The notes under the pieces: generated by a model
Seen by the model: the letters and a program-made list of their open reading frames with translations, nothing else
Told to the model about the DNA's origin: nothing
Database searches by the model: none
In this document: positions 52,839 to 61,308 of the stretch, piece after piece
Numbering within the stretch: the first letter of the stretch is position 1
Layout: each line of letters starts with the position of its first letter
From: Blastomonas ursincola
GTDB lineage: Bacteria > Pseudomonadota > Alphaproteobacteria > Sphingomonadales > Sphingomonadaceae
Length of the DNA stretch: 64,000 nucleotides
NCBI RefSeq assembly: GCF_013607875.1
Contig: NZ_VDES01000003.1
Span: 75,866-139,865, forward strand
Reading direction: 5' to 3'
Translations under genes and position numbers: made by a program

Positions 52839-54059
52839 TCAATCGTGGCTCGCAATCCAGTCCTCGACCACTGGCGCGATCCGCTCGCGCCACTTGCTGC
52901 CGTTGAAGATTCCGTAATGGCCGACGCTTTCGGCCATCAGATATTTCTTCTTCGCCTTGGGCAGCTTGGGCGTCAGCGTCAGCGCCGCGCGGGTCTGGCC
53001 AAGTCCGCTGATATCGTCGCGTTCGCCCTCGATCGCCAGCAAGGCGATGTCGGTGATCGCGCATGGATCGATCCGCTTGCCCCGGTGCATGAACTCGCCC
53101 TTGGGCAGGCTGTGCGTCTGGAACACGTTCTCGACCGTCTGCAAATAAAATTCGGCGGTCATGTCGCAGACCGAACGATATTCGTCGTAGAAGTCTTTGG
53201 TGGCATCGGCGCTTTCGCCGTCGCCGTTGACCAGATGCTTGAACATCTCCCAATGGCTCATCATGTGGTTGCCCAGGTTCATCGTCATGAACCCGGTGAG
53301 CTGCATGAAGCCCGGATAGACCTTGCGGCCCGCGCCCTTGTACTGGAAGGGCACCTTGGCGATGACATTATGCTCGAACCAGGCGAGCGGGCGCTGGGTC
53401 GCCATGGTGTTGACGGCGGTGGGCGCCTCGCGGGTGTCGATCGGCCCGCCCATCATCGTCAGCGTCTTGGGGCGGCAGGGATGCTGATCGGCCGACATCA
53501 GCGCAGCGGCGGCAAAGCACGGCACCGAAGGCTGGCATACCGCGAGCATATGCGCGCCGGGGCCGACATGCTCGAGAAAGCCGATCAGATAATCGATATA
53601 ATCGTCGAGATCGAACCGGCCTTCCTTCAGCGGCACGTCGCGCGCATCGGCCCAGTCGGTGATATACACTTCATGGCGAGGGATCATCCGCGCGACCGTG
53701 CCGCGCAGCAGAGTCGCATAATGGCCCGACATCGGCGCAACGATCAGCAGCCGCGGCGCATCCTTGGCCAGCCTTTCGTGGCGGAAGCGGATCAGGTCGC
53801 CAAACGGGCGCTTGAGAACGATCTCCTCGTGGACAGCGCTGGGTGCGCCATCGATATCGACCGTGGTGATGCCGAAGGCCGGCTTGCCATAGGGCGCGGA
53901 GGCGTGCGCAAACACCTCGAGCGCCGAAGCCATGATCGGCTCGCCTCCGAAAAATGTCATGGGATTGAGCGGGCTATTCAGCATGTTCGCGCCGATCGTC
54001 GCGATGGCGCTGGCGCTCGAAAGGAACGAGCGTTGAAGTTCATAGGCGTGGTAAAGCAT
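52839..54059 (-). CDS. phaZ: Intracellular polyhydroxyalkanoate depolymerase
   Basis: A 406-residue PhaZ1-type enzyme that breaks down stored poly-3-hydroxybutyrate granules. The start MLYHAYELQRS and the segments PFGDLIRFRHE, YITDWADARDVP and DYIDYLIGFLEHVGP match the intracellular depolymerase family, whose nucleophile is a Cys. Here C175 in VCQPSVP fits. Late SVGHYGIFNG carries the likely catalytic His. The start at 54059 follows CAGGGGAA; the open frame to 54206 has no supporting signals. No phaC is adjacent. Confidence 0.93.
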   Translation of the reverse strand: MLYHAYELQRSFLSSASAIATIGANMLNSPLNPMTFFGGEPIMASALEVFAHASAPYGKPAFGITTVDIDGAPSAVHEEIVLKRPFGDLIRFRHERLAKDAPRLLIVAPMSGHYATLLRGTVARMIPRHEVYITDWADARDVPLKEGRFDLDDYIDYLIGFLEHVGPGAHMLAVCQPSVPCFAAAALMSADQHPCRPKTLTMMGGPIDTREAPTAVNTMATQRPLAWFEHNVIAKVPFQYKGAGRKVYPGFMQLTGFMTMNLGNHMMSHWEMFKHLVNGDGESADATKDFYDEYRSVCDMTAEFYLQTVENVFQTHSLPKGEFMHRGKRIDPCAITDIALLAIEGERDDISGLGQTRAALTLTPKLPKAKKKYLMAESVGHYGIFNGSKWRERIAPVVEDWIASHD

Positions 54060-54332
54060 CAAATTCCCCTGCAAACCGCCGTGTCCGCTTGGTGCGGCTC
54101 TGTCCGGCGGCCTCTCACCTGCCAATGTTGCGCTGCACCACCGAAAATACAAGCGATTAACGCAGGTGCGGCGTGCGTGGTTGCCGGTAAAAAGCATCGC
54201 ATGCACGGGTTAATCAATCGGTTACAGGCGTTTAGGCAGATGTAAATCTGACGTCCCGAAACGGTGACGTTGCCGGTGGCGGGCAACCCAAAAACATTGA
54301 GTGCAGCCGGATGGCCTGCTAGGCGCACAGCC

Positions 54333-56207
54333 ATGGCGGAAACACACAATCCAGCGGTAGCTGCGGCGGCTGCAAACGACCCTGCGGGCATCGACGAACC
54401 GGTCGCAGACCTTGCGGATAGCGGCAAGGGCAAGCGCGGCAATCCTCGCCAGCTGGGCAATCTTGCGATGCTCGCCAAGTTTGCGGCTGCCTATCCGCGC
54501 CAGATCGCCTTCGCGCTGCTCGCGCTGACGGTGGCTGCTGGCGCGACGCTCGCCATTCCCGCAGGCTTCAAGCTTGTCATCGATCGCGGCTTTGGCGGCG
54601 ATGGCGGCAGCACCGAGGATATCGGCCGCTGGTTCCGCTATCTGTTCATGATCACCGTGATCCTGGGCGTTTCCACGGCGCTGCGCTTCTACTTCGTGTC
54701 CTGGCTCGGGGAGCGGGTGGTGGCCGATATCCGCCTTGCGGTGCAGCGGAATCTGCTGGGCCTTGCCCCGTCATTCTTCGAAACCAACCGGCCGTCGGAA
54801 ATCGCCTCGCGCATGACCTCGGACACCGCGATCGTCGAGCAGGTGGTCGGTACCACGGTCTCGGTCGCGCTGCGCAATCTGGTCGTGGGCATTGGCGGCA
54901 TCGTCTATCTGTTCTCGCTCGCGCCCAAGCTGACCGGCATGCTGCTGCTCGGCATCCCGCTGGTCGTGCTGCCGATCGTGTTCATCGGTCGTCGGCTCGA
55001 AAAGGTCGCACGCTCGAGCCAGGACCGCGTCGCGAATGTCGGCGCGACCACAACCGAGGTGCTTGGCGCGATGAAGATCGTCCAGGCGTTCGGCCAGGAA
55101 GCGCGCGAGGCCGCGCGTTTCGGCGAGGCAGTGGAAACGACCTTTGCCACCGCGCGCCGCCGCATCACGCTGCGCGCCAGCCTCACCGCTGTCGTCATCA
55201 CGCTGATCTTCGGCGCGATCACCGCGATCATGTGGCAAGGCGCGATCGACGTGATCGAGGGGCGGCTCTCGGGCGGCGACATTGCCGCGTTCGTGCTGAC
55301 CGGCGGTCTGGTCGCGGGCGCCTTCGGCGCGCTGACCGAGGTGTATGGCGACCTGCTGCGTGCAGGCGGGGCCGCCGGACGGCTCAACGAGCTGCTCAAC
55401 GAGCAGCCTGAAATCCGGGCTCCGGCCAATCCTATCGTGCTGCCGGTGCCCCCGCGCGGCCAGCTGAGCTTCCAGAATGTGAGCTTTGCCTATCCCACCC
55501 GGCCCGAAACGCTGGCGCTCAAGGATTTCTCGCTCCAGGTCTCGCCGGGCGAAACCGTCGCGATCGTCGGGCCTTCGGGTGCTGGCAAGTCGACCCTGTT
55601 CCAGCTCGCCCAGAGGTTCTACGATCCGCAGGCCGGATCGGTGCGGATCGATGGCGTGGCGCTGTCGTCTGCCGACCCGAAGGAGATCCGCCAGCGGATG
55701 GCCTTCGTGCCGCAGGACAGCGTGCTTTTCGCCGCCAGCGCACGCGACAATCTGCGCTACGGCAACTGGGCAGCGAGTGACGAGCAGATCTGGGAAGCGG
55801 CGCGCGCGGCCAATGCCGAGGAATTCCTGCGCAAGCTGCCTGAGGGGCTCGACAGCTATCTGGGCGAGGGCGGGGCACGGCTTTCGGGCGGTCAGCGCCA
55901 GCGTATCTCGATCGCGCGCGCGCTCTTGCGCAACGCGCCGATCCTGCTGCTTGACGAGGCGACCTCGGCGCTTGATGCCGAGAGCGAGAAACTAGTGCAG
56001 AATGCGCTCGAGCATCTGATGCAGGGTCGCACGACGCTGGTTATCGCGCACCGGCTCGCGACCATCCGTTCAGCTGACCGCATCGTCGTGATGAGCGATG
56101 GTAGTATCGTCGAGGAAGGCACGCACGACCAGCTTTCGGCGCGCAATGGCCTGTATGCGCGGCTTTCGGCGCTGCAGTTCAATGAAGGGCCGCTCGCTGC
56201 CGAGTGA
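54333..56207 (+). CDS. ABC exporter, MsbA-related half-transporter
   Basis: A 624-residue half-transporter fused to its ATPase. The N-terminus has six membrane helices (first IAFALLALTVAAGATLAIPAG, last near VLTGGLVAGAFGALTEVY) in an ABC-B/MsbA-like fold. The ATPase domain has Walker A GPSGAGKS (about 413-420), signature LSGGQRQR (about 516), Walker B ILLLDEAT (about 536) and the H-loop IAHRLATI. It would flip or export a lipid or peptide. The ATG at 54333 is preferred to 54264. The 16-base gap to the next gene suggests co-transcription with the phytase-like gene. Confidence 0.92.
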   Translation: MAETHNPAVAAAAANDPAGIDEPVADLADSGKGKRGNPRQLGNLAMLAKFAAAYPRQIAFALLALTVAAGATLAIPAGFKLVIDRGFGGDGGSTEDIGRWFRYLFMITVILGVSTALRFYFVSWLGERVVADIRLAVQRNLLGLAPSFFETNRPSEIASRMTSDTAIVEQVVGTTVSVALRNLVVGIGGIVYLFSLAPKLTGMLLLGIPLVVLPIVFIGRRLEKVARSSQDRVANVGATTTEVLGAMKIVQAFGQEAREAARFGEAVETTFATARRRITLRASLTAVVITLIFGAITAIMWQGAIDVIEGRLSGGDIAAFVLTGGLVAGAFGALTEVYGDLLRAGGAAGRLNELLNEQPEIRAPANPIVLPVPPRGQLSFQNVSFAYPTRPETLALKDFSLQVSPGETVAIVGPSGAGKSTLFQLAQRFYDPQAGSVRIDGVALSSADPKEIRQRMAFVPQDSVLFAASARDNLRYGNWAASDEQIWEAARAANAEEFLRKLPEGLDSYLGEGGARLSGGQRQRISIARALLRNAPILLLDEATSALDAESEKLVQNALEHLMQGRTTLVIAHRLATIRSADRIVVMSDGSIVEEGTHDQLSARNGLYARLSALQFNEGPLAAE

Positions 56208-56223
56208 CGGGGAGGACCGGGCG

Positions 56224-57261
56224 GTGGAGCCGATCGAAGCCGAACCGCGCGGGCGCGTCGCGCTGCGGCGCGCTCTCGCGCTCACCTCGCTGCTGTTCTT
56301 CCTTGGTACCGGTGCGTTCGTTGCCGATTCGCCGATCCCCGGCAATGACAGCCAGCAAATTACCGTGCGCACGCCGCGCGACCTGCCGCGCCTGCCACAC
56401 CAGCTGGGCAATGGCCCGTTGACGCTTGTCGGAGGCTGGGAGCTGCAGAGCGACAACAGCGAGTTTGGCGGCTTTTCCGCGCTGCATGCTATGGGCAATG
56501 GGCGGCTGATCGCGCTGAGCGATGCCGCCATCCTTGCGGGCTTCACGATCACGGCCAAAGGCAGGGCGCAGGACAGCTTCATTGCACCGCTGCCGGTGCG
56601 CAAGGGGGAACCCAGCACGAAAAAGGACCAGGATTCGGAAAGCCTGACCTTCGATCCCGTGTCGGGCCGATATTGGGTGGGGTTCGAGCAGCGCCACCGC
56701 ATCCGGCGCTATGCCCCGGGCTTCGCGCGCGCCGAGGCGACCGGTAAGCCGCTGGCGATGCAGGAATGGCCGAACAACGGCGGGGCAGAGGCGATGGTGC
56801 GGCTGCGTGACGGTCGGTTTCTCGTGTTTTCCGAATCGCGCTCGATCCGTCCCGGTGTGACGGTGGGGCTCATCTTCCGGGGCGATCCTGCCGAAACAGG
56901 GGCTAAGGCCGTGTCGTTCGCCTATCAGCCACCACAGGGCTATCGCATTACCGATATCGCACAGCTGCCCGATGGTCGGCTGATCGCGCTGCACCGGCGA
57001 TTCAATCTTGCCGAAGGCGTGAGCGCCAAGATAGCGCTGATCGACACGAACACGGTCAGGGCCAAAGCACTGGTGCGCCCCCGCGTCATTGCGACGCTGA
57101 AACCCCCGCTGCCGGTCGACAATATGGAAGGCATTGCGGTCGATCGCGAAGGCCGGCGAACGATCCTGTGGGTGATTGCGGACGACAACTATCTGCTGCT
57201 GCAGCGCAGCCTGCTGCTCAAGTTCGAGCTCAGCGAACCGCCTTCTTCGCCACGATCTTGA
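56224..57261 (+). CDS. Phytase-like esterase domain protein
   Basis: A 345-residue protein with one N-terminal transmembrane or signal helix (about 21-38, LALTSLLFFLGTGAFVA). The rest is the esterase-like-activity-of-phytase family: GGFSALHAMGNGRLIALSD, QDSESLTFDPVSGRYWVGFE, NNGGAEAMVRLRDGRFLVFSE and VDNMEGIAVDREGRRTILWV, a six-bladed-propeller-like pattern. Enzymatic function is unproven. The GTG start at 56224 has GGGGAGG eight bases upstream; an earlier in-frame ATG at 56182 overlaps the transporter gene. Its end overlaps the convergent RidA gene by 32 bases. Confidence 0.82.
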   Translation: MEPIEAEPRGRVALRRALALTSLLFFLGTGAFVADSPIPGNDSQQITVRTPRDLPRLPHQLGNGPLTLVGGWELQSDNSEFGGFSALHAMGNGRLIALSDAAILAGFTITAKGRAQDSFIAPLPVRKGEPSTKKDQDSESLTFDPVSGRYWVGFEQRHRIRRYAPGFARAEATGKPLAMQEWPNNGGAEAMVRLRDGRFLVFSESRSIRPGVTVGLIFRGDPAETGAKAVSFAYQPPQGYRITDIAQLPDGRLIALHRRFNLAEGVSAKIALIDTNTVRAKALVRPRVIATLKPPLPVDNMEGIAVDREGRRTILWVIADDNYLLLQRSLLLKFELSEPPSSPRS

Positions 57262-57697
57262 TTTCGGTGACTCCGCCAGGTGAATAGAGGCGCGTGACCT
57301 GCACGGCGGTCCAGGCAGCAAAGGGCGGGGTGATGAACTGCTTCTGCACTTCAGACATAACCGCAACTTGCGGCTCTATATCCGTGTGATAGCTGGTGAT
57401 TTCGACCACATCTTCCCAGGTCGCGCCTGCGCGCAGCAGGATGTCGCTGATGCGGCGATAGGTGCGCTCGAACGCAGCCTTGTCTGCCGTCGGACCAACC
57501 ACCACGCCTGACAGATAGATGGTGCCGTCGCGCAGGATCACGGCATCGCTATAGCCCGCGCTCTCCTGGAAGGCGCGTTCCTGCGGATTTTCGGAGTATA
57601 GGACTTCGGCAGTCGTGCGCGTTCCTGCCAAAACAGGGCTCGCCAACGCTGCAAGGCCCAGCGCACCGGCATAAAGCGCGGTGCGCTGGCGGTCCAT
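57230..57697 (-). CDS. RidA-family protein with signal peptide
   Basis: A 155-residue member of the RidA/YjgF family. Ordinary RidA hydrolyses reactive enamines in the cytosol; here a signal peptide (LYAGALGLAALASPVLAG) predicts export. The domain shows VILRDGTIYLSGVVVGP, TYRRISDILLRAGATWEDVVEIT, AWTAVQVTRLY and the final VTEIKIVAKK. Its ATG overlaps the TGA of rpmB by one base (TGATG), so translation is coupled to the ribosomal-protein gene. The role outside the cytoplasm is unknown. Confidence 0.85.
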   Translation of the reverse strand: MDRQRTALYAGALGLAALASPVLAGTRTTAEVLYSENPQERAFQESAGYSDAVILRDGTIYLSGVVVGPTADKAAFERTYRRISDILLRAGATWEDVVEITSYHTDIEPQVAVMSEVQKQFITPPFAAWTAVQVTRLYSPGGVTEIKIVAKKAVR

Positions 57698-57978
57698 CAG
57701 GCCGCAGCCTTGTGCAGCTCGCGCTTGATCTTGGCGGCGCGGGCCGACAGCTTGTCTTCGCTGGTCTTGAGCAGCCAGTTGTCCAGGCCGCCGACATGCT
57801 CGACCGAACGCAGGCCTGCGGTCGACACGCGGAGCTTGAAGCTGCGCTCGAGCTTTTCGCTCATCAGCGTGACGTTCTGCAGGTTGGGCAGAAACACGCG
57901 CTTGGTCTTGTTGTTGGCGTGAGACACATTGTGGCCCACCATCCGGCCCTTGCCGGTCAGTTCGCAGATGCGCGACAT
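57697..57978 (-). CDS. rpmB: 50S ribosomal protein L28
   Basis: A 93-residue basic protein with the L28 signature: [20 protein letters not shown] at the start, [11 protein letters not shown], and [21 protein letters not shown]28 sits near the large-subunit surface and is needed for assembly. Its stop overlaps the start of a secreted RidA-like gene, an odd partner. The 147 bases upstream to tadA hold no gene and should carry its promoter. Confidence 0.96.
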   Translation of the reverse strand: MSRICELTGKGRMVGHNVSHANNKTKRVFLPNLQNVTLMSEKLERSFKLRVSTAGLRSVEHVGGLDNWLLKTSEDKLSARAAKIKRELHKAAA

Positions 57979-58125
57979 GATAAAGAATCCTGATGCAATA
58001 GGTTTGCTAGAAGAACGGGGCGGTTAGCGTCAGATGACCTTCAAGTCAACCGCCTGCGCGCCGATAACCCGTATCTGCCGCGAATCCTCTGGCGGCGCAA
58101 GACGCATTGCGGCAAGGCGGATGGC

Positions 58126-58581
58126 ATGACGCTGCAAACCGCCCGCCAATATGCCGCTCTAGCGCTTGATCTTGCGCGCAAGGCAGCAGAGCTGGGCGAG
58201 GTGCCGGTGGGCGCGATCGTCGTCCGCAAGGGCGAGGTCATCGGCCGGGGCCATAACCAGCCCCGTGCCCTGCACGATCCCACCGCGCATGCCGAGATCA
58301 TGGCGATCCGTGAGGCATGCGCAACACTGGCGAGTGACCGGCTGACGGGATGCGATTTATGGGTGACGCTGGAACCGTGCGCGATGTGCGCCGGGGCGAT
58401 CGCGCATGCCCGGATCGCGAGGCTGCACTATGCGGCCAGCGACCCCAAGGGCGGGGCGGTGGAACATGGCCCGCGCCTGTTCCATCAGTCCACGGTGCTA
58501 CACAGGCCGGAGGTCTATGCAGGCGTTGGAGAGGAAGAGGCTGCGCTACTGCTGAAGGCATTCTTCGCCGCACGGCGATAA
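58126..58581 (+). CDS. tadA: tRNA-specific adenosine deaminase (TadA)
   Basis: TadA converts A34 to inosine in tRNA-Arg(ACG). The 151-residue product has the zinc-deaminase site H55-A-E57 (PTAHAEIMA) and PCAMC (C85 and C88), plus the tRNA-contacting LHDPTAH and ARIARLHYAASDPKGGA segments. Everything needed for activity is present. The second double-hairpin repeat starts 11 bases after the stop. Confidence 0.95.
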   Translation: MTLQTARQYAALALDLARKAAELGEVPVGAIVVRKGEVIGRGHNQPRALHDPTAHAEIMAIREACATLASDRLTGCDLWVTLEPCAMCAGAIAHARIARLHYAASDPKGGAVEHGPRLFHQSTVLHRPEVYAGVGEEEAALLLKAFFAARR

Positions 58582-58591
58582 TGCCCTGGCC

Positions 58592-58671
58592 GTCATTCCC
58601 GCGAAAGCGGGAAACCCGCTTTTTCATTAACGTCGCGTGATAAGCGGGCCCCCCGCCTTCGCGGGGGTGAC
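58592..58671. repeat. Double-hairpin palindromic repeat, copy 2
   Basis: An 80-base element in opposite orientation to copy 1 (5328-5408). Hairpins are TTCCCGC-GAAA-GCGGGAA (58596-58613) and CCCCCGC-CTTC-GCGGGGG (about 58651-58667), with outer ends GTCAT and GTGAC. The hairpins and ends agree closely with the reverse complement of copy 1, while the central 40 bases differ. It lies between the convergent tadA and LytTR-regulator genes and could also stop transcription in both. Confidence 0.8.
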
Positions 58672-58700
58672 GATTTCAGACGATCAAACTTTCGGAGCGA

Positions 58701-59507
58701 TCAGTGGACGAACCGCGCCACCACGTCGCGATAGCTGCGCGAGACCTTCACCTGCGCGCCCGATTCGAGCACCAGGAAACATTCGCCATTGGTGTGCGGC
58801 TTGACCTGGCGGACCAGCCCAAGATTGACGATGGTCGAACGGTGCACGCGCTGGAAGTTTCGCGGGTCGAGCCGCTTTTCCAGATCCTTCATCGTCTCGC
58901 GCAGGATCAGCGAATTGTCGCCGGTATAGATGCACATGTAATCGCCGGCGGCATCGATGCGCTCGATGGTATCGACATCGACGCGGAAGATCTGGCCGCG
59001 ATCTTTGATGTTGATGAGCTTCTCATAGCGGTTCGACGAAGCGGCTTCGTCTTCCTCGCCCAGATCGAGATTTTCCACCGCGTCGGGGGCCACCTCGTTC
59101 AGCACGTTCATCAGCTTGACGGCTTCCTCGCGGCCCTTCTTGTCGCGGATGCGTTCGCGGATGCGATCGATCGCATCGGCCAGGCGCACGTCCTCGACGG
59201 GCTTGAGCAGATAATCGACAGCCTGCGCCTCGAAAGCCTTGATCGCGTGCTCGCTATAGGCGGTGCAGAACACGACCAGCGGCGGCTCGATGTCCATGAT
59301 CCCCTGCACGACAGAGAATCCGTCGAAGCCGGGCATCTGGATGTCGAGAAAGATCAGGTCGGGCTTGAGTGTCTTTATCTTGCGGATGGCCTCGCGTCCG
59401 TTGAGGCAGGTATCGATAATCTCAATGTCTTCGAACTTTTCCAGCCGGAGCTGCATGCCCTGGATCGCGAGCTTCTCGTCATCGATCAGGATGGTGCGGA
59501 TGGTCAT
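58701..59507 (-). CDS. LytTR-type response regulator
   Basis: A 268-residue two-component regulator. The receiver domain has the acidic pair D9-D10, phosphoacceptor D55 in LIFLDIQMPG, and the conserved VVFCTAY and LLKPVED. A linker of about 50 residues follows. Then comes a C-terminal LytTR DNA-binding domain (INIKDRGQIFRVDVDTIERIDA, the RNFQRVHRSTIVNL signature). Its ATG overlaps the stop of the histidine kinase gene (ATGA), so the two are coupled. Confidence 0.94.
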   Translation of the reverse strand: MTIRTILIDDEKLAIQGMQLRLEKFEDIEIIDTCLNGREAIRKIKTLKPDLIFLDIQMPGFDGFSVVQGIMDIEPPLVVFCTAYSEHAIKAFEAQAVDYLLKPVEDVRLADAIDRIRERIRDKKGREEAVKLMNVLNEVAPDAVENLDLGEEDEAASSNRYEKLINIKDRGQIFRVDVDTIERIDAAGDYMCIYTGDNSLILRETMKDLEKRLDPRNFQRVHRSTIVNLGLVRQVKPHTNGECFLVLESGAQVKVSRSYRDVVARFVH

Positions 59508-60601
59508 GCCTGTAATTGCCTTTGTTCGCGTGTTTCAAACGGAATTTCGATAATCACGCTATAGCCGCCCCCGGGTGATGATCGTGTCTCAAACCGGTGA
59601 TTGTCTTCATATGCCTGGGACAGTCTGTCCCTGATATTCGCCAGCCCGACCCCGGTTGATGCATTGGCTTTCTCGCCCTGCTTCTTCAATCCGGGCCCTG
59701 TGTCGGTTACGGTGATACGCAGCAGAGGTCCGATGAGTTGCGCCGAGATGTTGATATCGGCCCCATCCTCCTTGGGTGTCACCGCGTATTTAATGGCGTT
59801 CTCAACCAGTGGTTGCAAGAGCAACGATGGGAGAAGCGCCTTGGCCGCATTGGGCTCTATGTCGAAATGCGCGCGCAACCGCTCCTCGAAGCGCATCTTC
59901 TCGATGTCGAGATAGAGCTTCAAAGTCTCGACTTCCTGCTCGAGCGTCACGCGCGCCGTCGGCTCGTTGGCGAGCGTGTAGCGCAGGAACGAAGAAAGGC
60001 GCGAGAGCATCGCGTTCGCGGGTTCGGTCTGCTTGAGCAGCACCAGCGTCGAGATGCTGTTCAGCGTGTTGAACAGGAAATGCGGGTTGAGCTGATAGCG
60101 CAGCATCGCCAGCTGCGCGCTGGTGGCCTGGTTCTCCAGCCGCAGCATCTGGTCCTGCTGTTCCTCGATCCGCAGGAAGAAGTTGATCGCGTAATAGAGC
60201 GCCGACCACGCGCCGAGCAGGGTGAGGTCGAGATAGAAGGCGCCGAGCAGGATCGCGGTGAAGTTGCTGTCGGTGCCGGGGCGATAGAGCGTGGCGACCC
60301 AGGCGTCGACAAAGGCCCAGAGCGCGGATCCCGTCAGCAGTACGATCAGCGTCACGCCCCAAGTGACCAGCGGCTTGCGGTCGATCAGCGTCTGGTAGAT
60401 CACGCTCATCACCAGCGAGACCGAATAGCCGGTGATCGTCGCGATGATGATCGGCACCAGGAACGAGATCGGCTGGCCATTGGCGAGCCCGGAGATACCG
60501 CGCAGCGCCAAGGCACCTGCCCAGCCCAGCGTCTGCAGGTTCCAGAAGGCCCGGTTCTTGTTGGCAAAGAACGGTGTCGGCTTGATAGGCAGCATCGCCA
60601 T
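59504..60601 (-). CDS. LytS-like sensor histidine kinase
   Basis: A 365-residue membrane kinase. The N-terminus has four transmembrane helices (about 22-40, 47-66, 82-102, 115-140). The cytosolic part has a coiled linker, the His_kinase dimerisation segment with the phosphoacceptor H174 in QLNPHFLFNTLNS, and a HATPase domain (ENAIKYAV, DTGPGLK, GVGLANIRDRL). It is the partner of the LytTR regulator and shares its transcript. The membrane part differs from the 5TM-LYT domain of classical LytS. The signal sensed is unknown. Confidence 0.93.
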   Translation of the reverse strand: MAMLPIKPTPFFANKNRAFWNLQTLGWAGALALRGISGLANGQPISFLVPIIIATITGYSVSLVMSVIYQTLIDRKPLVTWGVTLIVLLTGSALWAFVDAWVATLYRPGTDSNFTAILLGAFYLDLTLLGAWSALYYAINFFLRIEEQQDQMLRLENQATSAQLAMLRYQLNPHFLFNTLNSISTLVLLKQTEPANAMLSRLSSFLRYTLANEPTARVTLEQEVETLKLYLDIEKMRFEERLRAHFDIEPNAAKALLPSLLLQPLVENAIKYAVTPKEDGADINISAQLIGPLLRITVTDTGPGLKKQGEKANASTGVGLANIRDRLSQAYEDNHRFETRSSPGGGYSVIIEIPFETREQRQLQA

Positions 60602-60703
60602 GGTGAACCCGGTCTAGCCGGTTTCGCTCCCGCACCCCACAATTTTTTGCATCCGCTGGCAGGCTGGGTTACGCTTCGTACAAACAGACAAGAGAGGATG
60701 CCC

Positions 60704-61303
60704 ATGACGGATACGCTGGCGCCCGAGGCTCGGGCCAAGTTCACCGCGATGACCAACGGGACGCAGGAAGACTGGGCGATCATCGCCGGGCAGTATCGCG
60801 AATTTGCCGGGGGACTGGCCGACAGGGTGCTGGCGCATCTGCGGCTGCTCGATGGCGATTTCGGCGGTTTTCCGATCGATCGGCTGCAGCACAGCCTGCA
60901 AACCGCAACCCGCGCGCACCGCGATGGCCGCGACGAGCAATATGTCGTCATGGCGTTGCTCCACGATATCGGCGACACGCTGGGCAGTTTCAACCATCCC
61001 GATGTCGCGGCCGCCATCATCAAGCCGTTCGTGTCGGAGGAGGTGCACTGGATCTGCGCCAATCACGGCGCGTTCCAGGGCTATTACTATTTCCATTTTA
61101 TCGGCGGCGATCGTGACGTGCGCGAGAATTTCCGCAGCTCGCCCTATTTCGATGCCTGCGCGGAATTCTGCGAGAAATACGACCAGGCAGCCTTCGACCC
61201 GGATTACGAGAGCGAGCCGCTCGAGTTTTTCGAACCGATGCTGCGCCGGGTGATGGCTCGCCCGATCAACTCGATGTACGCCAAGGTGGCAGAGCAGACC
61301 TAA
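60704..61303 (+). CDS. HD-domain metal protein (COG4341-like)
   Basis: A 199-residue HD-domain protein. Metal ligands visible are H63 in LQHSLQTA, H87-D88 in LLHDIGD, H121 in ANHGAF and a late Asp in EKYDQAAFDPDY. Motifs such as IKPFVSEEVHW, GAFQGYYYFHF and LEFFEPMLRRV are shared with the COG4341 group, which includes the diiron oxygenase PhnZ. Whether this is a phosphohydrolase or an oxygenase is not clear from sequence. The ATG at 60704 follows AGAGAGG; the long open frame upstream of it is antisense to the kinase gene. The VOC gene follows after five bases. Confidence 0.8.
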   Translation: MTDTLAPEARAKFTAMTNGTQEDWAIIAGQYREFAGGLADRVLAHLRLLDGDFGGFPIDRLQHSLQTATRAHRDGRDEQYVVMALLHDIGDTLGSFNHPDVAAAIIKPFVSEEVHWICANHGAFQGYYYFHFIGGDRDVRENFRSSPYFDACAEFCEKYDQAAFDPDYESEPLEFFEPMLRRVMARPINSMYAKVAEQT

Positions 61304-61308
61304 TTGCC

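Noticed and set aside
59738-60703. Long N-terminal extension of the HD-domain frame
   Set aside because: It runs antisense through the histidine kinase gene. The ATG at 60704 has a good ribosome-binding site and begins the conserved domain.
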